The position numbers and the translations under genes are program-made. DNA of 64,000 bases, taken from positions 310,001-374,000 of the forward strand of contig NZ_JAIZZH010000002.1 of NCBI RefSeq assembly GCF_020421205.1, read 5' to 3'. This document shows positions 24,331 to 32,573 of this stretch, piece by piece (position 1 is the stretch's first letter; each line of letters starts with the position of its first letter). Source of the stretch: Hymenobacter pini. Its GTDB lineage: Bacteria; Bacteroidota; Bacteroidia; Cytophagales; Hymenobacteraceae. The notes under the pieces are model-generated. The model had not been told where the DNA came from. It saw only the letters and a program-made list of their open reading frames with translations, and did not search any database.

Positions 24331-24714
24331 TTAGCCCACCTTGCGCATAATCGGCGTAGCGGAAACCGCCGCCAGCGGAGAGGCTTTTGCCCCCAGGTTC
24401 AGCGTGTCTAAATCGAAATCCAGGCCCTGGCCATAAGCTGCCAGCGCAGCCCACGGAATGCTGGGCTGGTTAGAGCTGAAGTAGTAAGCCTGCAGTGTGA
24501 TGGTGCTACCGTCGCGCCCGCGTTTGCCCTTATGCAGCCACCGTTGCACGGTATCCAGGCTCACATGGCAGTGCTCAGCCACCTGCTCTTTGCTGAGCAG
24601 CTGAGGCAAGCCAGCCACCGCCGGCAGCGCCTGCTGCATAGCTTGCAGTTGGGCCAGCATAGCCTGGAAATGCTCCGAGATGAAACCGGCGGTGGCGAGG
24701 TCAGTGGCTTGCAT
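24331..24714 (-). CDS. HTH-domain phage protein
   Basis: A 127-residue protein. Residues about 40-75 (LLSKEQVAEHCHVSLDTVQRW) form a helix-turn-helix of the excisionase/MerR type used in many Bacteroidota elements, followed by SIPWAALAAYG, which resembles the end of such domains. A helical N-terminus may dimerise. It could control the early operon or act in excision; the gene order does not decide. Confidence 0.6.
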   Translation of the reverse strand: MQATDLATAGFISEHFQAMLAQLQAMQQALPAVAGLPQLLSKEQVAEHCHVSLDTVQRWLHKGKRGRDGSTITLQAYYFSSNQPSIPWAALAAYGQGLDFDLDTLNLGAKASPLAAVSATPIMRKVG

Positions 24715-24719
24715 AGTGA

Positions 24720-24998
24720 CTACTTCTGCTTGGTTTTTTTGGCAGCTACAGGCTGTTTCGCGGGGCTCAGCATGCTGAGCATTCCGCGCAGAAAGGGCTG
24801 GGCCTCTTCGCGTTTGAAGCCCTCAAACTCCTGGTCTCGCTTCTCGCGGGTATGGTAGGCCCCAGATAGCCGCAGGGTGCGGCCGTAGCGTTTGGCGCGG
24901 TACTGGATGCGCCAGGGCTTCTCCACATCGGGGTCATGGTCACGCTTGGTTTTCACGTGCAGCGTGCCGATTTCGAAGGTGAACTTCTTATGCGCCAT
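24720..24998 (-). CDS. Small basic phage protein
   Basis: A 92-residue, very basic protein starting MAHKKFTFEIGTLHVKTK, with YRAKRYGRTLRLSGAYHTRE in the middle and a Lys-rich end. Probably binds nucleic acid; family not recognised. The chosen ATG avoids overlap with the upstream gene. Confidence 0.5.
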   Translation of the reverse strand: MAHKKFTFEIGTLHVKTKRDHDPDVEKPWRIQYRAKRYGRTLRLSGAYHTREKRDQEFEGFKREEAQPFLRGMLSMLSPAKQPVAAKKTKQK

Positions 24999-25002
24999 GT
25001 AC

Positions 25003-25224
25003 TTAGCTGGCCACCGCCATGATAGAGCTGCCGGGTACCGGATTGGTGCGCATGAGATAATGCAGCTCTTCGGCCAGGCTGGGGTGCCGATTCTCCAGCG
25101 TTTCGTACACCTGGTCGTACTTCTCGGGCTCGTGCAGCTCAATGCAAGCAGCGTCGAGCACCATGGCTGCTACAGGAATTTCGGCCGGATTAACCGGCCC
25201 GGCGGGTGCGGGTACGGTCAGCAT
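25003..25224 (-). CDS. Small hypothetical phage protein
   Basis: A 73-residue acidic protein (HEPEKYDQVYETLENRHPSL). Start overlaps the previous stop by one base. Function unknown. Confidence 0.45.
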   Translation of the reverse strand: MLTVPAPAGPVNPAEIPVAAMVLDAACIELHEPEKYDQVYETLENRHPSLAEELHYLMRTNPVPGSSIMAVAS

Positions 25225-25568
25225 CAGGCGGCCTGGCTATGGGATGGCACCATTACCCAGAAGTCCTGCCGGCAATCGGTCAGGTCAATTTCCTGGATAC
25301 CTGAAGGCATGGGGCGCAGCAGCACCTCTTCCTCGGTGAACTGCTCCTCCACGGCCGTGCGCAGCTGCGCGGGCATCGAGCCGGGCACATACACCATAAG
25401 GTTGCCGGCGTGGTGGCAGTAGCCGACGATGGGCTGGGGTGCGGCCAGCTCTACTGGCTGGCTGTTGGTGAGGGCGCACACGGCGCTGCCCCGTTCGAAC
25501 CCGGAAACGCGGATTCGCTTGCCGTTTAAGCCAACAAGGCTCACCGGGCGGCAAAAAGTCTTCTTCAT
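25224..25568 (-). CDS. Hypothetical phage protein
   Basis: A 114-residue protein, beta-rich (LNGKRIRVSGFERGSAVCAL) and without membrane segments. Function unknown. Confidence 0.5.
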   Translation of the reverse strand: MKKTFCRPVSLVGLNGKRIRVSGFERGSAVCALTNSQPVELAAPQPIVGYCHHAGNLMVYVPGSMPAQLRTAVEEQFTEEEVLLRPMPSGIQEIDLTDCRQDFWVMVPSHSQAA

Positions 25569-25597
25569 GGGGAAAGGCGAAGAGTGAAAAAATAGAT

Positions 25598-25822
25598 TTA
25601 GGCGGCCGGACGCAGGTGCGTCGGAATCTGGTAGTCGGGCATGGACAGCTCCACCATGTTCACGAGTAGCGGGAGGTTCACATTCCGCCCAATTCGTGCG
25701 TTGTTGAGTGTGCCGAGAGGGGCTTCAATGCCTGCGCGAATGGCTTTTTCCACTGCATCAGTGGTCAGCTTTTCGCACACTTCTCCCAGTAGCAGGTAGT
25801 ATTTCTGCCGCTCTGTGTACAT
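25598..25822 (-). CDS. First gene of the leftward early operon
   Basis: A 74-residue protein (MYTERQKYYLLLGEVCEKL onward), helical. It faces the repressor across the switch region, the usual place of a Cro-type or early regulator, but no clear helix-turn-helix is visible. Function unknown. Confidence 0.5.
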   Translation of the reverse strand: MYTERQKYYLLLGEVCEKLTTDAVEKAIRAGIEAPLGTLNNARIGRNVNLPLLVNMVELSMPDYQIPTHLRPAA

Positions 25823-25962
25823 CGTGTTTGGACGGTTTCGTGAAACGATTGCTTTCTTGCTTTATCTTGTTCTGGATGGCTGTCCATCCAAGACAAACAT
25901 ACGCAGATTGAATGCGCCAAGTCAAAGCATTCACAAACATTTATCCACATTTGCGCACAAAA
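25823..25962. promoter_or_regulatory. Divergent switch region with dyads
   Basis: A 140-base AT-rich intergenic region between the repressor and the leftward operon. It holds GTTTCGTGAAAC (25835-25846), TGGATGG-CTGT-CCATCCA (25873-25890) and GAATGC-N11-GCATTC (25910-25932), plus one perfect DnaA box TTATCCACA (25941-25949). I see no full TAnnTTTG box, so the promoters are not placed. Confidence 0.55.
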
Positions 25963-26433
25963 ATGACGCAAGAAACTACTAGTCAGCGCATTAAAATTTT
26001 AATTAAAAAGCTCGGCTTGACTAGCCGAGCCTTCAGTGCGTCCATTGATGTTCCAGATGCTACTACTCGGAACTACATCGACGGCAGATCAAAGCCCAGC
26101 GCAGAGTATATAGAGAAGATAATACGCAGATATGCGCACGTAAATCCAACGTGGCTTCTCACCGGAGAAGGGGAGCCTCTACATGATGAGGCTGCCGAGC
26201 CGAGGGCTCTTTACCAAAAAAATTCTGGGGGTAATAACATCGGCCATAATGCAGCTGGAGGCCGGGTTACGCAGCATATCGCCCATGCTCATGCAATGCC
26301 CGGTCAAAGCAGTGTGCCCTGGACACCTGAGATGCGCGAGGAGTTTTATGAGCAGCAAATCGAACTACTCAAAGGCCAACTCGCCGATAAGGAGCGCATC
26401 ATTCAACTACTAGAGATGCAGTTGAAGAAGTAA
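25963..26433 (+). CDS. Phage repressor-like HTH protein with C-terminal coiled coil
   Basis: A 156-residue protein. Residues about 6-65 form a CI/XRE-type DNA-binding domain (SQRIKILIKKLGLTSRAFSA, then IDGRSKPSAEYIEKII) ending in NPTWLLTGEG, the usual end of Bacteroidota phage repressor domains. A Gly/His/Asn-rich linker leads to a coiled coil (QQIELLKGQLADKERIIQLL), probably for oligomerisation. There is no LexA-type self-cleavage domain, so induction would not use RecA cleavage. The ATG at 25963 was chosen over one at 25912 since the extra residues cover the operator region. Confidence 0.8.
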   Translation: MTQETTSQRIKILIKKLGLTSRAFSASIDVPDATTRNYIDGRSKPSAEYIEKIIRRYAHVNPTWLLTGEGEPLHDEAAEPRALYQKNSGGNNIGHNAAGGRVTQHIAHAHAMPGQSSVPWTPEMREEFYEQQIELLKGQLADKERIIQLLEMQLKK

Positions 26434-26457
26434 TTTCTCAAGTCAAATTATTAAGCA

Positions 26458-27387
26458 ATGAATGCACTAGACTACGCCTTATCAGCCTTAGGGGTCGTTT
26501 TATCAAGCAAGCCAGCCGTTACTCTCATTGAGAAAATATCTGAAGCTATGGGCGGCACATTGCGTCCATGGCAAATCAGGAGGATAGCTGCTGCCGAAGC
26601 GGATGCGAGTATCATCAAGGCCGAAGCAGATATTAAAATCACTGCTTTACAAGAGCGTGCTCTGAACCGTCAGATAGGTGAAACGATACGGGACCAACAG
26701 GCAATTGAGTCTATCACTGTTAAGACCTTGCCTAATCTCAACGAGGATGCCAAACCGGAAGATATAGAGCGGGATTGGTTAACTAATTTCTTCGATAAGG
26801 GTCGCCTAATATCTGATGATGAGATGCAAAATCTGTGGGCTCAGATATTGGCTGGAGAAGCTAATAAGCCAGGAACATTCTCACGCAGAACAGTAAATTT
26901 TCTATCTACTCTCTCACGCAAAGAAGCGCAGGACTTTCAAAAACTCTGTACCCTTCTATGCACAGCACAAAGAGATGATACGGACTTGAATCTCATTATT
27001 GATGTTCATAGGCTAGAAAGCCTACCAGTAGCTTTATCCTATTCAGAATTAGCCCACCTTGATAATATCGGGCTAATTGCAGTCTCTGCGGGTTTCATGC
27101 AGGGATATTCTTTCGATTCGAAAAGACTCGAGTTAAATTATAGAGGACAAGTTTTAATAGTTGAAGTCAGAGAAGGTGATGATAGAGACGGTATTGGCAG
27201 CGGAAATATCGTGTTAACCCAGTTGGGGAATGAGCTAGCAAGTATTTGTAATGTAGAGATTGATTCAGAGTGCCTCCGAAGCGTGATTGACTACACAACA
27301 CAATATTTTGTAGGTAACGACTATCAAGTCAGAACTGAACTTCCTGTACCTAAACCAGACCAATTAAAAAGTAAATTCTCAGCTTAA
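26458..27387 (+). CDS. DUF2806-like protein, lysogenic accessory gene
   Basis: A 309-residue protein of unknown function, clearly AT-richer than the structural genes. The block RPWQIRRIAAAEADASIIKA, then DWLTNFFDKGRLISDDEMQ, then LWAQILAGEANKPGTFSRRT matches, from memory, the DUF2806 family. The first about 20 residues are weakly hydrophobic (ALSALGVVLSSKPAV). It is in the repressor operon, so it should be made in the lysogen. That pattern fits an immunity, exclusion or host-changing gene; nothing in the sequence proves it. Confidence 0.7.
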   Translation: MNALDYALSALGVVLSSKPAVTLIEKISEAMGGTLRPWQIRRIAAAEADASIIKAEADIKITALQERALNRQIGETIRDQQAIESITVKTLPNLNEDAKPEDIERDWLTNFFDKGRLISDDEMQNLWAQILAGEANKPGTFSRRTVNFLSTLSRKEAQDFQKLCTLLCTAQRDDTDLNLIIDVHRLESLPVALSYSELAHLDNIGLIAVSAGFMQGYSFDSKRLELNYRGQVLIVEVREGDDRDGIGSGNIVLTQLGNELASICNVEIDSECLRSVIDYTTQYFVGNDYQVRTELPVPKPDQLKSKFSA

Positions 27388-27397
27388 AAACACACTT

Positions 27398-27604
27398 ATG
27401 GCGCAGTTTATTGAACTCACTCGGGTATGGAATTCGGGAGGTCATACTACCTCTCTTTTGAACACAGATGAAATAAAAATGATAGAGCCTGGCCAACCAG
27501 GCGCTGTCGTTCATGTCTACTCTGACAAGGACTCAGAGAGTGATACTGAAATTTTTGTAGTGCTACAAACCTATAATTCGCTCAGAGAAGCACTGTTGAA
27601 ATAA
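27398..27604 (+). CDS. FlbD-like small protein
   Basis: A 68-residue protein (MAQFIELTRVWNSGG, then LLNTDEIKMIEPG, then FVVLQTYNSLREALLK). The layout matches the small beta-rich FlbD-like family common in Bacteroidota. Function unknown; 10 bases after the DUF2806-like gene, so likely cotranscribed. Confidence 0.6.
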   Translation: MAQFIELTRVWNSGGHTTSLLNTDEIKMIEPGQPGAVVHVYSDKDSESDTEIFVVLQTYNSLREALLK

Positions 27605-27611
27605 AGAAGCA

Positions 27612-28064
27612 ATGGCATGTCGCCCAGCAGACCGCCTGGGCCACTTGCGGACAGTATTGCACCTAAACACGAGCGATATGGCGCTGTTGCTCGACCTGCC
27701 CCGGGAGCGAATGAAACGCATCCTGAAGAGCAGGGCCAAACCCAGCGTCACGCTCCTGGCCCGCGTCAGGCGGGCACTGCCCTACGTTAATCCCGATTGG
27801 CTCCTCACCGGCGAGGGGCCTGTGTTGCTAACCACACCTCCTGCCGATCCGCTCTACCACCTATTGCCAGTCGCACCTATTGCACCGAGCAACGCCATCC
27901 ACACCAACAACGGCGTGGCTCACCAGACCCTCAATGTTCTGCATTGCCAGCAGGACCTGCACGTATGCCGCCAACACGTGGGCATGCTGCTCCAACAGCT
28001 TCAGGACAAAGAGAAAATCATTCAATTGCTGGAAAACCAGCTAAACCAAACAAATACCCATTAA
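27612..28064 (+). CDS. Second repressor-like HTH protein, paralogue of the first
   Basis: A 150-residue protein with the same design as the repressor at 25963: an HTH (MALLLDLPRERMKRILKSRA), then YVNPDWLLTGEG, a linker, and a C-terminal coiled coil ending DKEKIIQLLENQL (compare DKERIIQLLEMQL). It is richer in GC than its neighbours. It could form mixed oligomers with the first repressor or control the accessory block. Eight bases separate it from the FlbD-like gene. Confidence 0.7.
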   Translation: MACRPADRLGHLRTVLHLNTSDMALLLDLPRERMKRILKSRAKPSVTLLARVRRALPYVNPDWLLTGEGPVLLTTPPADPLYHLLPVAPIAPSNAIHTNNGVAHQTLNVLHCQQDLHVCRQHVGMLLQQLQDKEKIIQLLENQLNQTNTH

Positions 28065-28078
28065 CATTTTAGCTCATC

Positions 28079-28747
28079 ATGAAATTCGTTCGCTGGTTTT
28101 TTGGCATCTGCTGCATTATATCTGGCATTGGTAATATGTCAATATCCTCTGCTGTAGGAGGCTTAGCTCTAATCCTAGCAGGGCTGCTAATGCTACCCCC
28201 AACCTTCACTTTTATTTCTCAGAAAACTGGTAAAAGCTTCAGCCGGCCAGTTAAATATCTCTCGGTTATTGCGCTGATTATTATCAGCGGAATTTTCGTT
28301 ACACGCGCTGCCGAAAAACAACAAGCTGCACAAAAAGCGGATGAGTTGGAGAAAAAGAAGCAAGAGCAACTGGCCTACGAGAAACTACCAGCTGCAGTAA
28401 AAGACAGCTTGTCCAAGGTGAAAGCTCGTGAGGACAGCATCGTTCAGGTACAGGAAGCTAGAAAGGTCGCTTATGAAGGTAAGAAGAAGCGAAAGGAGGA
28501 AATAGAAGCTCAATTCAGCGCCTATGACGGTTCCCACCGGGGTGTTGAACGGCTTATAAAAGAGCGTATGAATGACCCTGATAGCTACGAGCATGTAGCT
28601 ACGCGCTATGTTGATAAAGGAGACCACCTTGCCGTTTTAACTCAATTCAGAGGTAAGAATGCATTTGGTGCCAAAGTGCTTAATACTGCAACAGCAAAGG
28701 TCGATTTATCCGGTAACGTACTGTCGCTTGAAGTACTGAAACTGTAG
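28079..28747 (+). CDS. Membrane protein with coiled coil and conserved C-terminal domain
   Basis: A 222-residue protein. Hydrophobic helices lie near residues 5-20, 26-48 and 60-76, followed by a charged coiled coil (about 80-145) and a C-terminal domain (HRGVERLIKERMNDPDSYEH, then FRGKNAFGAKVLNTATAKVD) that I recall from many Bacteroidota membrane proteins of unknown function. Anchored in the inner membrane and made from the lysogenic operon, it is a candidate superinfection-exclusion factor. AT-rich. Confidence 0.6.
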   Translation: MKFVRWFFGICCIISGIGNMSISSAVGGLALILAGLLMLPPTFTFISQKTGKSFSRPVKYLSVIALIIISGIFVTRAAEKQQAAQKADELEKKKQEQLAYEKLPAAVKDSLSKVKAREDSIVQVQEARKVAYEGKKKRKEEIEAQFSAYDGSHRGVERLIKERMNDPDSYEHVATRYVDKGDHLAVLTQFRGKNAFGAKVLNTATAKVDLSGNVLSLEVLKL

Positions 28748-28753
28748 TAGTTG

Positions 28754-30106
28754 ATGGAGGTCACGTACCAACTGCGCACAACGGCCGTCAACAAAAAGGG
28801 CCTCGCTCCTATTCAAATCACTTTTTGCTGGGATTCGAACCGCCTGCGCCTTGGCAGTGGCGAAAAGTGCCGGCCAGCTGACTGGAATGAGAAAACCGGC
28901 AAAGTGAAGGATAAGCCAAGCGCCTTCGCCGGCCAAGTCAACCAAGTGCTGGAGCGGTGGGCCACGGCCGGCAGCTCAGCTCACCAGGATGCCCGCCAGG
29001 CCGGCGAGTTTTGGGATGCCCCTCGCATGGAAACGGAAATCCGGGTCCGGTACCAGCGGCTGCTCGATGCAGCTGCCGGCCGGCCGGCGGCAACTGTGCT
29101 CACCCTCCCGGAAGTAGGCTTTAAGCCGCTCACCTTTTTCCAGCAGATGGAGCGGTGGCTGGAGTACAAGGAGGGCTACATTTCACTGCGTAATGGCAAG
29201 CCGCTCAGCCGAAACTACCTCAACCACTTGCGAAAACTGCAGGAAAAGCTGCAGGAGTTTGAACGCAGGCACCGCTTCCCCCTACGCTTTGAAAGTATGG
29301 ATCCGGTGTTTTACGGCAAATTCCAGAGCTACTGCCTGAGCGAGCTGGGGCACGATGTAAACACCTTCGGCTGCATGGTCAAATACCTGAAAAACTTCCT
29401 GTATTGGTGCGCTGAGCATGACGTGCCTGTCAACATGAAGTTTACCAGGTTCGCGGCACCGGACCGCTATGTTGGCGTCGACGCGCTGACCCAGGCTGAA
29501 GTATTAGCCTGGGCCAGCGTAGACCTACAAACGCCCGAGGCTCGGGCATACTTGGAAGCCAATATTGACCTGAAGCAACGCAAACCCGGCCAGCGAGGCG
29601 GGCGGCCTCCTCTAACCCTGGAGGACCACATGGAGCGAATTGAGCTGGCGCGCGACAAGTTCCTGCAATGCGTGTACACCGGGCTGCGCATTTCCGATGC
29701 TGACCGAATGGCCCAGCAGCATATTCACGGGAAGCTGCTAAAAATCGAAGCGGGTAAAACGGGCATCACCTGCTTGATTCCCTTCTTCGATGATGACGTG
29801 TTCAAACCAGTTGCTCTGGTAGCGAAATACGCCGGCTGGGCCCTACTCACGTGCTTGCCAGATGTGCCTACGCTGGACGATTACCTTCCACTCATCCAGC
29901 ACCTAGCCGGCATCCACCGCATCCAGGTAACCACGCGTATCGGCCGCAAGACGTTTGCTACCCTGAAGATTTACCAGGGTGTGCCCCGCACACAAGTGAT
30001 GCTGGCCACTGGTCACAAAACGGAGAAGAGCTTCCTGCGTTACCTGGGCGTGGACGAGAAAGAGCTGATCGAAATGTATGAGCGTACCGCACGCCAGGTA
30101 GCCTGA
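28754..30106 (+). CDS. int: Phage tyrosine integrase
   Basis: A 450-residue recombinase. The N-terminal arm-binding domain (about 1-110) is of the Bacteroidota type, followed by a SAM-like core-binding domain (about 125-230). Catalytic residues: Arg in YTGLRISD (about 312), Lys in EAGKTG (about 335), Arg-x-x-Arg in TTRIGRKTFAT in place of the usual His-x-x-Arg (about 395-398), His in ATGHKT (about 421) and Tyr in FLRYLGV (about 430). An insert of about 35 residues (260-295) is unusual. It integrates the phage; it ends the prophage next to glnN. Confidence 0.93.
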   Translation: MEVTYQLRTTAVNKKGLAPIQITFCWDSNRLRLGSGEKCRPADWNEKTGKVKDKPSAFAGQVNQVLERWATAGSSAHQDARQAGEFWDAPRMETEIRVRYQRLLDAAAGRPAATVLTLPEVGFKPLTFFQQMERWLEYKEGYISLRNGKPLSRNYLNHLRKLQEKLQEFERRHRFPLRFESMDPVFYGKFQSYCLSELGHDVNTFGCMVKYLKNFLYWCAEHDVPVNMKFTRFAAPDRYVGVDALTQAEVLAWASVDLQTPEARAYLEANIDLKQRKPGQRGGRPPLTLEDHMERIELARDKFLQCVYTGLRISDADRMAQQHIHGKLLKIEAGKTGITCLIPFFDDDVFKPVALVAKYAGWALLTCLPDVPTLDDYLPLIQHLAGIHRIQVTTRIGRKTFATLKIYQGVPRTQVMLATGHKTEKSFLRYLGVDEKELIEMYERTARQVA

Positions 30107-30109
30107 TTT

Positions 30110-30180
30110 TATGTGGCAAACTCTGTGTCAAAGTATGTGGCACCGGAATACATACCTCTGCATATCTCTGCATACTTTAT
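30110..30180. repeat. Paired short repeats after int, candidate att/arm sites
   Basis: TATGTGGCA occurs at 30110-30118 and 30134-30142 (24 bases apart). CTCTGCATA occurs at 30156-30164 and 30166-30174, exactly one helical turn apart; TATGCAG follows inverted at 30233-30239. This fits integrase arm-binding sites near the prophage end. The core site itself cannot be set because the other end is outside the window. Confidence 0.45.
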
Positions 30181-30185
30181 AAAAT

Positions 30186-30222
30186 AAAAACGCCCTGCTG
30201 ACACACAGCAGGGCGTTTTTAC
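30186..30222 (+). terminator. Terminator after int
   Basis: Stem CGCCCTGCTG / CAGCAGGGCG around ACACA, flanked by AAAAA and TTTTT, so it can work in both directions. Confidence 0.9.
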
Positions 30223-30243
30223 TATGTACAAATATGCAGGGCC

Positions 30244-30278
30244 AAAAAAAAGCCGTCCCCACCCGGAAACGGCTTTTC
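30244..30278 (-). terminator. Terminator after glnN
   Basis: Stem AAGCCGT (30250-30256) / ACGGCTT (30269-30275) followed on the minus strand by eight T. It faces the int terminator. Confidence 0.8.
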
Positions 30279-30336
30279 TGAAATCGTGGCGCGGAGAAAA
30301 TTCCCACCCAACTCCGGCCCGATTCTGACCTCGGAC

Positions 30337-32526
30337 TTAGTGCCGGAACAACAGTTCGCGGTACTTTACCAAGGGCCAGTCCTCATCGGCCACCATCAGC
30401 TCCAGCTTATCCACGGAGCGACGAATGGTGTCGAAATGTGCTTTCACGGTGTCGCAGTAGGCCACAGCCCGCTCGCGCGTATCGTCTAGTTTGTTGGCCA
30501 CTTTGCGGGCGTTGATCATCTCATCTACCTGGGTTTTGATGGTGGTGATGTGGCGCGAAATGGCTTTAATAGTATCCAACGTTACCGACGTATTCTCATC
30601 GTCGAGGCCCAGCTCGCGCAGGCCGCGCACGTTGGTAATCAGCTTGGTTTGGTAGGCAACCGCCGTGGGGATGATATGGTTCACAGCCAGGTCGCCCATT
30701 ACGCGGCTTTCAATCTGGATTTTCTTGATGTAGTCCTCCAGCAGAATCTCGTGGCGGGCGTGCAGCTCCACGTGCGAGAAGATACCGTGCCGCTCGAACA
30801 GCGAAGCCGCGTCTTCTTTCACAATGGCATCCAAGGCGTGGGGCGTGGTGGGCACGTTGGAGAGGCCACGGGAAGCGGCTTCATCCTTCCACTCGTCGGA
30901 GTAGCCGTTGCCTTCGAAGCGGATGGTCTTGGAGCTGATTACGTACTCGCGGAGCACGTCTACAATGGCTACTTCTTTTTTCTTGCCCTGCTCGATGAGC
31001 TTGTCAACCGACTTCTTGAAGTCGATGAGCTGCTCGGCCACGATGGCGTTGAGCGTGGTCATGGCCGACGAGGAGTTGGCCGAGGAACCTACGGCGCGGA
31101 ACTCGAACTTGTTGCCGGTGAAGGCGAAAGGCGAGGTACGGTTACGGTCGGTGTTGTCGAGCAGGATGGCCGGAATCTTGTCGATGCCCAGCTTCAGGTA
31201 GATGTTGTCACCTTTATCCAGCGGCACTTTAGCGGTGCGCTCCAGCTCATCCAGTACCGAGTCTAGCATCGAACCTACGAATACCGACATGATAGCCGGG
31301 GGAGCTTCGTTGGCGCCCAGACGGTGGTCGTTAGAGGCCGAGGCAATGCTGGAACGCAGCAAATCGGCGTAGCGGTGCACGGCTTTGATGGTGGTGATGA
31401 AGAACGCCAGGAACTGCAGGTTCTCCTTCGGGCGACGACCGGGAGCCAGCAGGTTCACGCCGGTATCGGTGCTCATGGCCCAGTTGTTATGCTTGCCCGA
31501 GCCGTTTACGCCGGCGAAGGGCTTCTCGTGCAGCAGCACTTTGAAGTTGTGCTTGTCGGCCACGCGCTCCATGATGTCCATGAGCAACTGGTTGTGGTCG
31601 ACGGCCAGGTTGGCGTCCTCGAAGGTGGGGGCGCACTCGAACTGGTGCGGGGCCACCTCGTTGTGGCGGGTGCGGAGCGGAATACCCAGCTTGTTGGCTT
31701 CTTCCTCGAAGTCCAGCATGTAGGCATGCACGCGGGCCGGAATGGAGCCGAAGTAGTGGTCTTCGAGCTGCTGACCTTTGGCCGGGGCGTGGCCGAACAG
31801 CGTACGGCCGGTCATTACCAGGTCGGGGCGGGCGGCGTATAGGGCTTTATCCACCAGGAAATACTCCTGCTCGATGCCCAGCGTGGTATGCACGCGCTGC
31901 ACGTCTTTGTCGAAGTACTGGCACACATCCACGGCAGCTTTTTCCAGAGCGGCCAGCGACTTCAGCAGCGGGGCTTTGTAGTCGAGGGCTTCGCCGGTGT
32001 AGGCTACGAAGATGGTAGGAATGCACAGGGTTTTGGCCCCGGCGGTTTCAATGATGAAGGCGGGCGAAGTGGGGTCCCAAGCGGTGTAGCCGCGGGCCTC
32101 GAAGGTGTTGCGGATGCCGCCGTTGGGGAACGACGAGGCATCGGGCTCCTGCTGCACCAGCGCCGAGCCTTTGAAGTTCTCAATCGGCCGACCGTCGGAG
32201 TTCAGGTCGAAGAACGAGTCATGCTTCTCGGCGGTAGCACCGGTGAGGGGCTGGAACCAGTGAGTGTAGTGGGTAGCGCCCTTGGCCATAGCCCAGGTTT
32301 TCATGGCCGAGGCCACGGCGTCGGCCACGCTACGCTCTACCGGCGAGCCTTGCTTAATGGCAGCTTGCAGCTTCTTGAAATATTCGCCGGGCATGGTGGC
32401 CCGCATGGCGTCGAGGTTGAAAACATTCTTACCGAATGTTTCGGAACGACGCTCACCCACAATGGTGACGGCCAGCGGCTGGCGCTGGTCAACTAATTCG
32501 AGAGCTTTAAAGCGAAGAATTGCCAT
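30337..32526 (-). CDS. glnN: Type III glutamine synthetase
   Basis: A 729-residue enzyme, the usual length for GSIII, making glutamine from glutamate, ammonia and ATP. N-terminal region with the GSIII-type GATHYTHWFQPLTG and HDSFFDL; catalytic core with GIEQEYFLVD, HNEVAPHQFE and GKHNNWAMSTDTGVNL, the glutamate/ATP-binding stretch. The C-terminal helical extension is specific to type III. Cytoplasmic; central in nitrogen assimilation. A TACCTTTG box lies upstream at 32566-32573. Prophage integration lies about 100-200 bases beyond its 3' end, so the gene is intact. Confidence 0.95.
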   Translation of the reverse strand: MAILRFKALELVDQRQPLAVTIVGERRSETFGKNVFNLDAMRATMPGEYFKKLQAAIKQGSPVERSVADAVASAMKTWAMAKGATHYTHWFQPLTGATAEKHDSFFDLNSDGRPIENFKGSALVQQEPDASSFPNGGIRNTFEARGYTAWDPTSPAFIIETAGAKTLCIPTIFVAYTGEALDYKAPLLKSLAALEKAAVDVCQYFDKDVQRVHTTLGIEQEYFLVDKALYAARPDLVMTGRTLFGHAPAKGQQLEDHYFGSIPARVHAYMLDFEEEANKLGIPLRTRHNEVAPHQFECAPTFEDANLAVDHNQLLMDIMERVADKHNFKVLLHEKPFAGVNGSGKHNNWAMSTDTGVNLLAPGRRPKENLQFLAFFITTIKAVHRYADLLRSSIASASNDHRLGANEAPPAIMSVFVGSMLDSVLDELERTAKVPLDKGDNIYLKLGIDKIPAILLDNTDRNRTSPFAFTGNKFEFRAVGSSANSSSAMTTLNAIVAEQLIDFKKSVDKLIEQGKKKEVAIVDVLREYVISSKTIRFEGNGYSDEWKDEAASRGLSNVPTTPHALDAIVKEDAASLFERHGIFSHVELHARHEILLEDYIKKIQIESRVMGDLAVNHIIPTAVAYQTKLITNVRGLRELGLDDENTSVTLDTIKAISRHITTIKTQVDEMINARKVANKLDDTRERAVAYCDTVKAHFDTIRRSVDKLELMVADEDWPLVKYRELLFRH

Positions 32527-32565
32527 GCTAGAGGTAGGCGTGAGAGATAATCAGGGTTATGGGCT

Positions 32566-32573
32566 CAAAGGTA
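32566..32573 (-). promoter_or_regulatory. -7 box for glnN
   Basis: TACCTTTG on the minus strand, matching TAnnTTTG, 39 bases before the glnN ATG. No clear TTG element at the usual distance. Confidence 0.5.

Noticed and set aside
30240..30336. tRNA fragment as attachment site
   Set aside because: No cloverleaf or tRNA 3' end can be formed from this stretch.
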